A stretch of DNA of 64,000 bases from Glebionis coronaria (GCA_025667525.1 CM046875.1:122006340-122070339); one strand, 5' to 3'. Counted from the first letter of the stretch, positions 32,202 to 44,103 are shown. The notes: generated by a model not told the origin, from the sequence alone. Numbers and translations are program-made.

Positions 32202-35200
32202 ATCTTCCCCCATGGGACGACGTGTAGAATTCCTTACAATATTCTACCTATCAAGTACAAAATAATTAAGAACAAGAGCTTCCATGAAGCATCCAATGCT
32301 GATGAAGTCTTCTAAGGCCTTCGTCTTCATCTTTAACTTGTAGTAGAAATACTGTAACGGCACGAGCTAAGTAACCCATACACTTCTGGTTAAGGAGAAG
32401 CTTCTGAATTAGCTTCCCCCTAATTCATGCCACGTAAACTTGATGTAGAAGCATTTTAAATAGCTTCCCCCAAGTAGATCAACAACTTCTCTTCTCACGC
32501 TTGTATAATTCTTTTGAATTTTTCTTCCCCCTGAGAATTCAAGTTATGCATACCAGAAAGAATCAAGACACTTCTTCCCCCACATAGTTGAAGAAGGTAA
32601 ATCAATCCCAATTATGAAGCTCAAATACTGAAGTGGACACTTTATCCCATTCATGAAGTTGACATCGTAACACCAGAGTCAATCAAGTCCCGGAAATGCA
32701 CACGTCTTCTTCCGGAGATGCACCAGAGTCAATTAAGTCCCGGGAATGCATATAGGATAATGATGATGTTTAATTGCAACAATCAAACAATTAAACCTCG
32801 AATCAGTAGTGTACCGTTTGGAGATTGATAACGACACGAGTTAAAACACTGATTTTCTCTGCGGCCATGACAAATGTCATCCCGGAATATCTTCAAATCA
32901 AAAGAAGGTATGAAGTTCATCACGTGTACTCGGTGTGCGTTCAATGTATCTTCTTCTTCCCCCTTGATGGTTTCGAAGGTCGGAACCATCAATAAATTGT
33001 ACGCACGTGAACCTGAAATCTCGTGAGAATAATAAATAAGCAGAATTATATATTTTGTGAGAATCAGCTGTTGATCGAAAATCTCTTCTCATAAACTCTC
33101 CAAGGCCACCTTTACCATACCACATGAAAGCAATTTGAAGTGACCACTGAAAGAATGAACCAGATACGTCAAACGTGAAGCTGAATAAAAATCCTTCGAT
33201 CTTGTGACTTAAGCTTGCACTATTGTTGAATGAAGAACGGTGGAGAAATCTCTAAGTACTCAATGCATCACTGAAGAAGTCTATAAGCACAACACCTCTT
33301 GAAATTATCCACGTCGACTAAGCGCGTGACACTGAGTACAACAATGTAACCCCTTTAAGTGATAGTTATCCGAGTCATCAACCATCCACCCCGAACCCGG
33401 AAACCAGATAACCAAGTCTTCATTCTAGGATTAAGCACGAGCAAGTTATCTAGTCAAAGATAAAATAAATACACGCCTTCGAAAAATCCGTCTTCAACGT
33501 CACGTAATTAATACCCGATCAAACAAAATCTGAAGTCACTAAAAAATCGCCCATTTTTCTTGGTCTCGTCAAAATTAATTCGTGTCACATTTGTCACTTC
33601 AATTTGTCGCGTCACAGTTCTCGTCAGCCCATCAGTGTCAAGAAAGAACGAAAGAACCACAGATGCGACAAAAAAACTACAAATTCAAAAAAGGAATTTG
33701 CTTGTTTGAGCATCTATTCTCCTTAGCAATATCTCGACACTTTTTGTCCCGACCCGATGTCACAAGGAATTAAAACATAATACACAACAAATTTATTTAA
33801 AAAATTTTAAAAAAATTTGTGTGTATGTGTGTTATTAAAACACACGGTTTAAACATTTCATATATCCAAAATTCAACCAAAATCGAGTGTCCAAAAATTT
33901 CATAGGCCCAGTCCAAACACCAATGTGACACCCGGTCTAATACCTGTCCAAAATGAGTAAACACTTTTCTTGGCCCATCACTTGTCTAATAACCCGGTCC
34001 ATCCAAATTACATAGTTATTTCCGCCCCATTAAATTACTGGCCACGTTATAACTTGGTAACTTGTGTCAAACCCTAAAATCACTCACAGATTACACCTAA
34101 TCTCATTTTCATAGTTAACTCCGCCCCTTTCTCTCTCACTTCACCACTTCATCTCCTCCGTCCCCTCCAACAGAACACCCATCCTTCATCATCAAACTAA
34201 TCATAATAATATCCATCCCCATCAATCTCTTCATCCAACACAAACGAAACGAATCTTATCACAAATCTCGTAACCCATTTGATACGAAGCGTAGAGGATG
34301 AGTTTCTTCAAGATCTATAATTGGTCTCGGTAGGTCATTAAGATTCGATGCATGTTAGTTTTTGATTTTGTTTAATACATCGAAACAAAGAACAGATTAT
34401 AACAAAGATTGTTATAAATCTTTCTTGATGTTTCGTATATAAAATATGGGTTATCCCCAAAAAAAATCTATGAAGATATATGATTCGGGTTGTAAACAAA
34501 TTACAACCCACGAAATTAATCTGAGATAAAAAAATTTCTGATTTGTTTGAGTCTAGATGATGGGATTAGGTGTCGATGGGATAGGTTTAGTTTTGGAGTT
34601 GAGGCGGTATAAGGATGGAGGTATCGAGTCAACTCAGTGAGCTTGACTGAGTCAACTCGGTAATGACCGAGTTGACTCGGTGGGATGAGTTCAGTTTTGA
34701 TTGGGTTACGTTTTTGGTCCACAATCCATCTTAGTCAATGTCATAGTCTTAAACGAGTCAAGTCTTGGTCATAGTTTCTTTTGGTCTCGGGTCAAGTGTA
34801 AAACCTTTCTATCGCAATGTACATTTAAAAAATGCATCGCAATATTTGATCAACCCATCGCAAAGTCAACCGCCTCATTGCGATGGTACCCATTGCGATG
34901 GTACCCATCGCAATGGTACCCATCGCAATATAAAACATCCATCGCAATGTTGCGAGTAATCGGGCAGCATGACGTCTTGGCTGAGCCATTGCGACAGACC
35001 CGACCACCCATCGCAATGTGACTCATCGGAATGAGTCCATCGCAATGGGTAGGTCAAGCCCATCGGAATGTGTGAAAAACACCATTCCATCGCAATCCAT
35101 GCGATTGTACCGTGAAGATAAATCCAAAAGGGTCCTTGTTCCGTTTTTTCAGGGAGCATGTTTCTGGGCAGATTTTCTGGCAAATATGAGTTTATCACCT

Positions 35201-35548
35201 TCATCTTCAAAAAAATATAACCCAGAAAATAGATATAAAAAAATGATTCAACAACTTGACCATGATAATAAGTTGACCAGTGATATAGATATGGACCATG
35301 AAAAAAAAACATGTGACAGTGAAAAGGATATTGAAACCGTGACTCAGAAGGATGAAAATATCCAAAACGTGTGACTTGGACGATTGGACAAAAAAAATAA
35401 TGATATGATAACCAACTGTTTAGACAAAACAATGGCATGACGTGACAAAAATTTTTGACAAAATGGACAGAAATACGTATAACGAGACACAAGAAAAAGA
35501 TTAGACCACCAAATCGAAAATGTAAACACGATCCAAGGATGGAACCGT
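32202..35548 (-). other. Noncoding interior of the short-LTR element
   Basis: No recognisable domain in any frame. A 205-codon minus-strand frame at 34875-35492 overlaps a word array and has no family resemblance. Several CTTCCCCC tracts lie at 32405-32960. The array of CATCGCAATG words is at 34808-35104. Confidence 0.6.
34808..35104. repeat. CATCGCAATG word array, both orientations
   Basis: About 15 copies of CATCGCAATG or CATTGCGATG and close variants. Some are separated by GGTACC, so arms CCATTGCGATGG and CCATCGCAATGG form a palindrome with a 3-nt spacer near 34890-34920. Confidence 0.8.
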
Positions 35549-35561
35549 GGCTCTGATGCCA
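35549..35561 (-). promoter_or_regulatory. Primer binding site, short-LTR element (tRNA-Met-like)
   Basis: TGGCATCAGAGCC on the minus strand, two bases from the 5' LTR. Confidence 0.75.
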
Positions 35562-35563
35562 AA

Positions 35564-35834
35564 TGTAGAAAAGCTAAATCTGATCCGGTGGTCTAATGTG
35601 GTGGTAAGTGGTGGTGGAAGCCATTGATGGCTTAGAGAGAGAGAAAGAGAGGTTGAATGTGAAATGAGTGTGCTCCTTAATGAACAAAAATACAATCAAC
35701 ACCCCTCCTTGGAAGCTAAGGAGGGGTATATATAGTCACGCACTTTACAAAGGGCCTAGTCTAGACTAAATGTGCGTGACTATGATAACTAACGGGAATT
35801 CTTAAATGTCGTCACATAAAGTGAGTTTCCAACA
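35564..35834 (-). repeat. Short-LTR element 5' LTR
   Basis: 271 bp, one mismatch to the left LTR. TATATATA at 35727-35734. Confidence 0.92.
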
Positions 35835-37430
35835 ATAAGCCAGAAAATAGAAAAGCAAAAATCCACAAAACGACAAAATAGTCGTTTTTGAGAAATAAAG
35901 CACCTCAGAAGCTGATTCAACTTGCAAAAGCTTTCAAATGGACTCAATAAGTAATATCAATCAACAAAAATCCAATAAGCACAAGCAATAAGCCAGAATA
36001 AGCACAAAAGAGCTTATGTAAAAGTCAAAGGAGTTGGTTTTCTAGTCAAACCTAAAAGTCAACCACCCAAATGCTCCAGTATGAACAAATGGGTTAAAAT
36101 ATGAGCACCTATTACAAAAACAAAGTTGTTGCAGGTTGGAATAAGCTTTTATAGCTTATTGATAAGCTGACACCAAAATTGCACTATCAGTGGCAACCAG
36201 CAGGGGAAAGGAGTTCCCACTGCTTTGACTAATTGACCAAGCTTATTTGAGAGTTCTGGTTTGATTTAATTAGAAACAAATGCACCCTTGTGATCAGTGA
36301 ACCACAAGGAGTCAATAGCAACAATAAAATCACAAAATGATCCACACAATAAGCCACAATAAGCCAAACAGTCACCAGATAAGCACCAGATATGCAAATA
36401 AGCAGTTAAGCACTTAATAAGCAGTTTTAAGCAAAATAAGCCAACCAAACTTAACCAGATGCATACACAAGCTATATGAACTAACAATAAACACAAAGCA
36501 ACAAGAATCAAACACTGAATCAAAGAAATCAACAAGATCAAAGCACTAGAAGTTACTGATGAACAATGAACAATATGTAGAAACAGTTTGCTGATATACT
36601 TGACACTTGATCCAATTTCAAGCCTCAAATCCTTCTACCCTGGTGTGATTAACTATGATTTAGCACTTGTTAGCCCTAGCCTAAGCCTAGATCTAGGTGT
36701 CCTCAAAATCCTAGCCAATTTTACCAAGTTATGAAGATTTTATAGCCAATTCAAGAATCAATGTGTTCAAACCCACAAAACCTGCAAACAGATGAACATA
36801 AGCACCTAAACAACAGATACCAACACTAGCAACCAACAAACAAACACTAAACAAGCCACAAATCCAACTTATGCAGTAATCCCAAACACCCTTTTATAAC
36901 TTGATTTCACAAATTTTCAAAGGATTATGAAGATTCAACCCACAAATCAGATCAATAATACCTCAATAACATCAAACCAAGCCAAATCAACAATAATCAA
37001 CCACAATAACATAGATCCAAGCAATAATCCACAAAAATCACAAATAATCAGAAACTTAAAGAGAAAATGAAAAGGGAAGAAGGTGCAAACCTCCAAGACC
37101 TACATCCAGGCCCTGGATTGTTTGAGCTGAGGTACTGGCAAAACAAGTACCAGCTTCCAATGCTGCTAAGATGAACAAACAATAAGGTGAGATCAAATAA
37201 ACAAGCACTTTCTGATTTTTGAAACCCAAGCTTTATCAACTAAACCTTGCCTCAAAAAACCTTCAAACATATAAATGGAACTCAGAATTAGGCTATTCCA
37301 ACACCAACTTTTAATAAACAAGAACAAGATTTCTCAAAATTCAGAAAATCAAAATTTTATTACTTAAAAAGGAATTACAAAGATTGATAGCCTAAAACTG
37401 GAACAAAGGGACTCTCACATGTTGAGGTCT

Positions 37431-37440
37431 CCTTTTATAG
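37431..37440 (-). promoter_or_regulatory. TATA box, family-2 left LTR
   Basis: CTATAAAAGG on the minus strand. Confidence 0.55.
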
Positions 37441-38084
37441 GCAAATGCCTGGCTAAACACTATTCACAAACCCTAGAAGTGAAATTCCCTAAATGCCCTA
37501 AGTCTTCTAGACGTTTTCTTGGTGTGAGCTGTCCAAAATGCATCCAAACCGTTTAAAATAGCTTTGTTATGAAGCAAATGATGTGGGCTGTTGATCTTGA
37601 CACGTGGCAAGCCTTGGTGAGGAAGTTGTCACATGATGGTGAAACGGTTTTGGTGGTGGGTCCTCTTGGTGAGTGGGAGTGAGTGTTTTAATGTTGGGAT
37701 GAGATTTTAGGCGTGTGAATTAAGTGTGTGTCAAGGTAATTTAAATTAACCCTTTGTTTTAAGTGGTGTAAAATCTGGGTGGTGAAAAGGTAAATAGTAG
37801 TGTGTTTGATCCGTTTTTGGTGGATTGAGAAGTGTTTGGCGCAAAAACGTGTTTGAATGTTTCATTTGCTCACTTTCAGTCCTTCTTTTTCCTTTCTTTT
37901 GTTAATTGCAAGTAAACTTCTATCAGCGCCCAATTATACTTGTAACAACTTTCACCACTTGGCAGTTTTGGCACAAAACTTTATAAAAAGTGTTTCAAGG
38001 GTTATATTTGACACTTTTGCATATTTGAAGGACTGATTTTGGACATTCTTGATCTTCAAAGGTCTTAAATGTATCTTTGACTTC

Positions 38085-38290
38085 ATGAGGGACCATTATT
38101 GGCAATTTTGTTTTGTTGAGGGACTAATCTTGCCATTTCTTCAAAGTTGAAGGACCTTTTGTGTAATTTTGACAAACTTAAGGGACCAAACTTGTAATTA
38201 TGAATATACAAGGGTTTTAAGTGTCATTTCTTCAATAAATGAGGATCAATCTTGTTTGTCTTCAAGTCTTCAAGGGTAATTGTTGAGAAT
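38085..38290. repeat. Degenerate ~32-bp tandem repeat, left family-2 LTR
   Basis: About six units with the pattern GAGGGAC, then C/T-A-A or C-A-T, TCTTG, then AATTT or ATTTC. The same array lies in the right LTR at about 48197-48402. Confidence 0.7.
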
Positions 38291-38497
38291 TCCATGATTA
38301 GGGCCCGGTTCTTTGTACGGCTTCGTTTCTCGTGTCCGTTTTTCCTTGTAACTTGTGATCTTTTGTCTTTTTCACGATATCCATACCTAAAATACACAAG
38401 TAAACAAACACAAGCATATATATGGTATTTTATGACATTTTTATGCATTTAAAGCCCGAAAAGAATGATGAGATCATGTATAAATGCCATCTCATCA

Positions 38498-40768
38498 CTC
38501 CCCCATACTAAGCCATTGTCGTGCCCTCACGCAATGCTAGAATAAAGTATCTAAGCATCACCAAAGTTCAATTTTATTAACCTTTATTGAAGAGTAAAAA
38601 GACTTGCATCATACTACGATGATGTGTAAAGACATAACATATGATTTTCATCACAAAAAGTGACTTTTAGGGTTAAAGAATAGAAACAAGTAAATGTTCC
38701 TTAGGGTAAACTTCGTCATCCTTGATTGTCATACATTCCATGCTAAGTGCAAAAACAAGATCATTGTTGGTACAAGTCACAATGCTAACACTACTCATAC
38801 GTCCAAATTGTGTAATACTTTTTCTCCCCGCAATCCTAGTTATTATAAAAGGAAATGGGTTACTAGCATTTTTTTATCTATTTGTCATGGATCACAAGTG
38901 ATTCATATTGACTTATTTGAGTAGTTATTAGTCCGAAAGCAAAGTAGCACGATTTGATCAATAGTTAGCCGAAGGACAAAATCTTTTAAAACGGCTTCTC
39001 GTGTATCTCCTTAAGTTCATATCTTGGCATAACTCGTTTCACGATTTGAGACCTTTCTCGGACCGATATTTGGCATGTACTTCATACTTCAAATCTTGGG
39101 AAGACGTTCTCGAAATTATGGTCTTCTCTTCATATATTTGGAATTTCTTCACTTGACGTTTTTGAGAGATTCTTCATATAGGACCACGACTTCATCATTT
39201 TTCTTCAATATTTACTTTGGATTTTGATATACAACGATCCTCCTCCTTTTCGGACTTGGATATATTTATCCTCATACCTTGTTAGGGTCTTTTTGGATAG
39301 ACTTTCTCCATTCTTTAGGGGAGTAATTGCTTCTCGTCGTGTGTCTCGATCCTTCATATTGATTTAGGAATAATGATACTTCACATCATCTTTTGGATCT
39401 TTAGCAAAAATAGAGCTCCTCATGCCTTGTTAGGGCCTTTTTGGATGATCGCCAATCTTCGCGTCCCGCTTCAATAAGTTATGCCTTGGCTATGAACTCT
39501 ATTCAACCCGAGCAACTTTTAAACGATCTTGCGCTAGAGGCTAAGTAACCTTTCAAATTGTACGACCTTACTTATTGCAATTATGTTTTATTCCTAATGC
39601 ATTGATCTTATGGGAAGAAGAAGCCACAATTAAAAACATTTGAGTTTTTGAAAGAACACTTTCATGTTCTACGTTTATCATGATCACTTGTCTAACTCTA
39701 TCATTTCTCGTTCTTCACTATTTAAAGACCTCTAATTAAAGAGACTCGTGAATACTTAGCCATGCAAGTCAAAATTAAGCCAAATTTGGATTAGCTTTCA
39801 TTAAGACTATATCAAATCAAAGTTTTGGGTTTTCAAGCCACCTATAGGATCTTGCACTTTCTTGGACTTTTTCAAGTTTATAGAATGCGTTTTAAAGTTC
39901 CCTTGATAAGTGACTTTCTAGAATCAATTATAGGAACTTGCGAAAAGTTCTTGTTCTTAACCCGTATGAATTAAGACTTTCGCGTTTTAAAGCTCCCTAT
40001 ATAAAAGTCTAGCAAAACTTGAATTGAGCGGGTTAAGGAATGTAAATGGCTCCAAATGCCCATCAAGTCAAAAATTAACTCTTATTCTACCCAACGGAAA
40101 ATATACATTCGTGTCTTAAAAACACTTATGAAAACTAAGAAATTTTTTAAAATTTGACCATTTTTAGCCTTATTAGCAAAACAAAACATTGAAAATTGGA
40201 AAGCGTGAGGGCGTAGCAAAGCAAGTACCTATTCACCCCCCCCCCCCCCCCCCCCCATACTAAAAGTAAACATTGTCCTCAATGTTTCGAGTCTAAAGGT
40301 GGAGTACCCCCATACTAGAGACGAAGAGTCGAATGCTTAGGATCTAGCATGGAAAGGGTGATCAACAATATATCTAAAGCCGTTTATTAAGTATGCTAAA
40401 AGATAATTGTTAGAACAATAAAGGATATGTCATGGATTCGTGAAAAACTTCTTCAAAAGAACGATGGAGGCTCACGTAAACGAACACGAGAGTCTTCAAT
40501 CGTAGATGATGATGATGATCTAGATAACACAATCACAAACAACCACGAGACAACGAGTTGAAAGGGTACAAGTCCCCTTATTAGTGAATAGTGAGCATAA
40601 ATGATAAGCATGGGATCTCCCCCACGAGGCACCTCGTTTTTGATTACCGAGTCATGAGCTCGACTCGATCCCCTCAATATGTGAATATTTAGGGAAAATC
40701 ATGGTGTGGTCATTTTTTGATGGGGCTTACATGATAAACAAGGCCCAAAAAGCGACCGGTATAAAGGA
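38498..40768 (-). other. Family-2 3' noncoding region
   Basis: Minus-strand landmarks: tract 1 at 38499-38510 (TAGTATGGGGGA); AGGG-loop hairpin 38514-38536; region 38930-40020 conserved with families 1 and 3; nested stem-loop 39929-40001; tract 2 expanded to 21 G on the minus strand (40236-40256) with AGGA-loop hairpin 40268-40287; tract 3 at 40316-40327; CGAGTC hairpin at about 40650-40670. No coding frame. Confidence 0.85.
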
Positions 40769-41715
40769 CTAAGTCCTTATATGATGTAAAATACCGGGGT
40801 CGAAAATGGCGTTCTCGTTTTCATTGGAAAAACAAATTAACGCCACTTCAACATGTGCCATAAACTCAAAGAGTTTGAAGAAAAGAGATGAGAAGTAGAA
40901 GGGTGGGACAATTGGTAAGACAAACTTTTGAGCTACTCGAGGTAGACTCGCGCCAAGCAAATAGAAAGATTTTCCATTTATTGCATCGGTGGAAGACCGA
41001 GATTTCCCTTTACATGAAATTCCGGGATCGAAAATCTCGTCCTCGGTGGACAAGGATGAGGGAACATAAGGGGCTTCCCCCATACTAGAACCACACAAAG
41101 CATCGTCAAAAGGAGTAGACGATCTTGTAGCACTCAAAACACGTGGTGATGACGGAGTTGGATTTGTAGAAAAATCAATTAAATCACATTTAAGATCTTT
41201 TCCTTTTTTATCTTTTAAACTCTCCTTATGAAAACCCTTTTTGATTACGTCGAAAATATTTGGTGTTTCTAAGACGATGTTAGTCACACTAAAAATTCTC
41301 ACATTTTGAAACCGTTTTGGTTTTGGTGGTGGCAAGTTCTCAAAACGTTTGTCGACGAAGAAAACCTCCCCATCGGGGTCTACATATTCATCATCCGAAA
41401 GATCTTCCGTAGAAACCGGCAACTTATCAACACTTTTCAAGAATGAATGTTCGAGGTGAGGCGAAGGATTTTTCGATTCAAGTATTGATGGTTTCTTCTT
41501 TGTAGGCTTTACACTCATAACCTCCACCGGCGGAGGAAATGGTAAATTGTTTTTGGCGGCATTTCCTAAAACTCTTGGTGAAAATTCTTTGCAAACGACA
41601 TTGGTTGAATAACCATGGTTTAAAGTTGCAATAGAATAGACATGAGAAAGATTGGAGTTTTGTGTTGCATTGATGACAAGTTCTTCCTCATTGAAACGAA
41701 GGGTATTTTTCGAGC
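40769..41715 (-). pseudogene. Family-2 acidic C-terminal extension with FDPG repeats
   Basis: This frame follows the protease after a frameshift in the A-run at about 41713-41722; it is open through KNTLRFNEEELVINATQNS and onward. It has an acidic middle (LSDDEYVDPDGEVFF), STEDEIFDPGI and, about 80 residues later, NENENAIFDPGI at the C-terminus, with a hydrophobic segment (FYFSSLFFKLFEFM) between them. The same pattern ends the proteins of families 1 and 3. Function unknown. It also encodes a polypurine-like motif (41076-41087) as SSMGEA. Confidence 0.75.
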
Positions 41716-44103
41716 ATGAACATCGATAAGTGCTCTTGATGTATCCAAAAATGAGCGACCCAAAATGAGAGGAACTTTTCGATCGATAGGAATGTCTACA
41801 ACGATAAAGTCAATGGGATAGTAAAAATTTCTGACTTTAACGAAAACGTCCTCGGCTACTCCACATGCTAAAATCGTAGAATGATCGGCCATCTCGATAG
41901 ACATGTTCGAAGGAGTAAGAGCCGGAAGCGAAAGCGATTTGAAAATCTCGAGAGGCATTAAATTAATACTAGCACCAAGATCGGCCAAGGCGTAGCATTC
42001 CTCCATATCTTGAATAGCACACGGAATCAAAAATTTACCGGGATCACCGACTTTTTGTGGTATGCGGCTAAGAAAAACCGATGAACAACTAGATGATTGT
42101 TGTAACTTCTCTTTGTTGTTTAGCATACTTTTGAAGTTTGCGGCGAATCGAGGCATCATAATTAAAGCATCGGCAAAACTTATGTTAAAATGTAAATCAC
42201 GAAACATTTTCATAAATAGCTCAAATTGATAATTGTTCCGTTCTTGTGCTTTCTCTTTGTTACGTCTCGAAGGGTAAGGTAAAGGTGGTGTGGGTTGGAC
42301 ATTAGGCAACGGCCTTGGAAACTCGGGTTCCACAATTGGTATTGGTTCAACCGTAGGTGTGGTATGAGCGGTACTTCGTGGGATTGTAATATGCTCCTTT
42401 TCGACCATCACCTCGGGTTCTTTCTCGATTTCCTTCTCCGTAGAAGTACTTGGACGAGAGATTGGTTCTTTGAAAGTTTTACCACTTCGTGTAGTAATAA
42501 CCTTCATTTCTCCCTTCGGGTTGTTAATGGTATCACTAGGAAGACCACCCGAGGAAGAGGGTTTACACATGATTTCTTCAAACATCTTAGCCATTCGGTC
42601 CTCAAATTTTGATTGCCTAGCATCCGCTTTTAATAACTCTTGCTTAATCTCATGTTGTCCTAATTCCATCTTTTGTTGATTTTGTTGAAGACGTTGGACA
42701 TTTCCTTCCATTTTGTTTGCATGAGTTTTAAGTTCATTAGCAAGTTCATTTTTTAGCTCGTTTTTCAACTCGGATCTTAAGCTAATCATCTCACGTTGCA
42801 TGTTATCAAATTTAGCATCATTTGCTTTAGCATAATCCAAAAATTCTCCTTGCAAATTTTTAGTGTGAGCATTTTGAAAACCTTGTGTAGTGTTTTGAAA
42901 ATCACGGTTTTGGTTTTGATTAGAAATTTGTCCATTCCCACTTTGATAATTCCCCTTGTTGTAGTTACGTGTGTTACCTTGGTAATTACCTTGGTTGTTG
43001 TTCCGATAATTGTTAACATTTTGGTTTGGTGGAGCTTGATTTTGGCGGGAACCTTGACCGTTTTGGTTGTAAGTTCCCGTTGCTACATAAGCACTCGAAG
43101 TGTTACCATCCGCGGTAATGCACTCGGAAAGATCATGAGCTCCACCACAAGACAAACAACTCTTAGCAACCGCTTTAACCGAAGCGGAATTGGAAGCTTC
43201 TTGAGCCTTTCAATGGGACATAAGATTAGCAAATCTATCAAAAAACCGATTTTCCTCATTAGCTTCATCATGTAAGGCATTAATGCTACGAGACGATTGT
43301 GACGAAGATGACGAACCCATATTGGCAACACTCGGTGTGTTACGAGGGTTATAAACCTCAGATCTATTTTCAATGATTTGTAAAGCCTCATTTGTCGTCT
43401 TGCACAAAAAATTACCACCCGCGGCGGTATTCAAATAATCTCGTTCATGATCATTAAGCCCATTATAAAAAGTATCCACTTGATGCAATTCCGTAAAATC
43501 ATGGTGTGGACATTCATGTAACATCTCTTTAAATCGTTCCCATGCCATTGAAAAACTTTCATTATTTCTTTGCACAAATCGTGAAATCTCATTTTTCAAA
43601 TGTGTTGTTTTAGATGGTGGAAAAAACTTGTTTACAAACTTAGAAACGAGATCGGCCCATGTCAAAATCGAATTTGGCGGTTCTTTCTCGAGCCAAATTT
43701 TTGCGGGTCCATCCAACGAGTATGGAAACAACATCATCTTAATGGCGTCATGTGGAACATCCTTAAACTTGCTAGTGGCGGTGAGACGGTTAAAATTCCT
43801 AATATGGTAGTGCAGGTTGTCTTTCTCGTGACCTCTAAACTTATTTGCTTGCAACATCGACATTAAACCCGTCTTAATTTCGAAATTCTCCGCAAGGATG
43901 GCGGGAATCACAATAGCCTCTCCAAAACCCTCGGTGGGTGCTTGTAGCAACTCCATCATAGTACGATTAGCCATGACGACTTCTTGTTCTACAATAGGTT
44001 CAACAATTGGAGGTTCTTCAACAATCAACGTCTCTTGATTGGCTTGCTTTTGAAGTCGTTTACGAGCTCGTTTTGCTTGATTACGAGTGATCATAAACTT
44101 CAC
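41620..44103 (-). pseudogene. gag: Family-2 Gag-protease, one in-frame stop
   Basis: One frame from ATG at 44103 (MKFMITRNQ) to 41620, broken only by TGA at 43210-43212 after NLMSH. Gag domain about residues 45-260 (FPYSLDGPAKIWL, FVNKFFPPSKT, FYNGLNDHERDYLNTAAGG). A CX2CX3HX4C knuckle (CLSCGGAHDLSEC) lies just after the stop, then an Asn/Gln-rich linker and a Lys/Glu-rich heptad-like stretch. ITTRSGK, the protease with DLGASINLMP, and ILGRSFL follow. The last ~30 residues are read out of frame, so the product would lack the FDPG extension. Confidence 0.85.

Larger units (their letters stand above)
31931..35834 (-). mobile_element. Young short-LTR copia-like element without coding capacity
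   Basis: Two 271-bp LTRs (31931-32201 and 35564-35834) differ by one base in my comparison. Perfect TSD ATAAG (31926-31930 and 35835-35839). The minus-strand primer site TGGCATCAGAGCC (35549-35561) resembles tRNA-Met. The polypurine tract CATGGGGGAAGAT (32202-32214) precedes the LTR start TGTTGGAAAC. The 3.36-kb interior has no recognisable protein, so it is a LARD/TRIM-like non-autonomous element. Further TTCCCCC tracts occur at about 32406, 32467, 32525, 32575 and 32955. It is the most recent insertion in the window. Confidence 0.9.
30811..38497 (-). repeat. Family-2 3' LTR (left), with nested 3.9-kb element
   Basis: TGATTGTGG to CATCTCATCA on the plus strand. It is nearly identical to 44840-48608 apart from the insertion at 31931-35834 and a roughly 10-bp AATAATAAAAT length change near 31490. 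It contains many AATAAGC words (31790-31860 and 35835-36430), a TATA box at 37431-37440, and a roughly 32-bp degenerate tandem repeat at 38085-38290. Confidence 0.92.

Noticed and set aside
34875..35492. 205-codon minus-strand frame in the short-LTR element
   Set aside because: The C-terminal third is a translation of the CATCGCAATG array and the rest is AT-rich with no motif or expected start context.
36266..36628. 120-codon hydrophobic frame in both family-2 LTRs (also 46376-46738)
   Set aside because: It is generated by the reverse complement of the AATAAGC word array; preservation reflects young LTRs, and no domain is visible.
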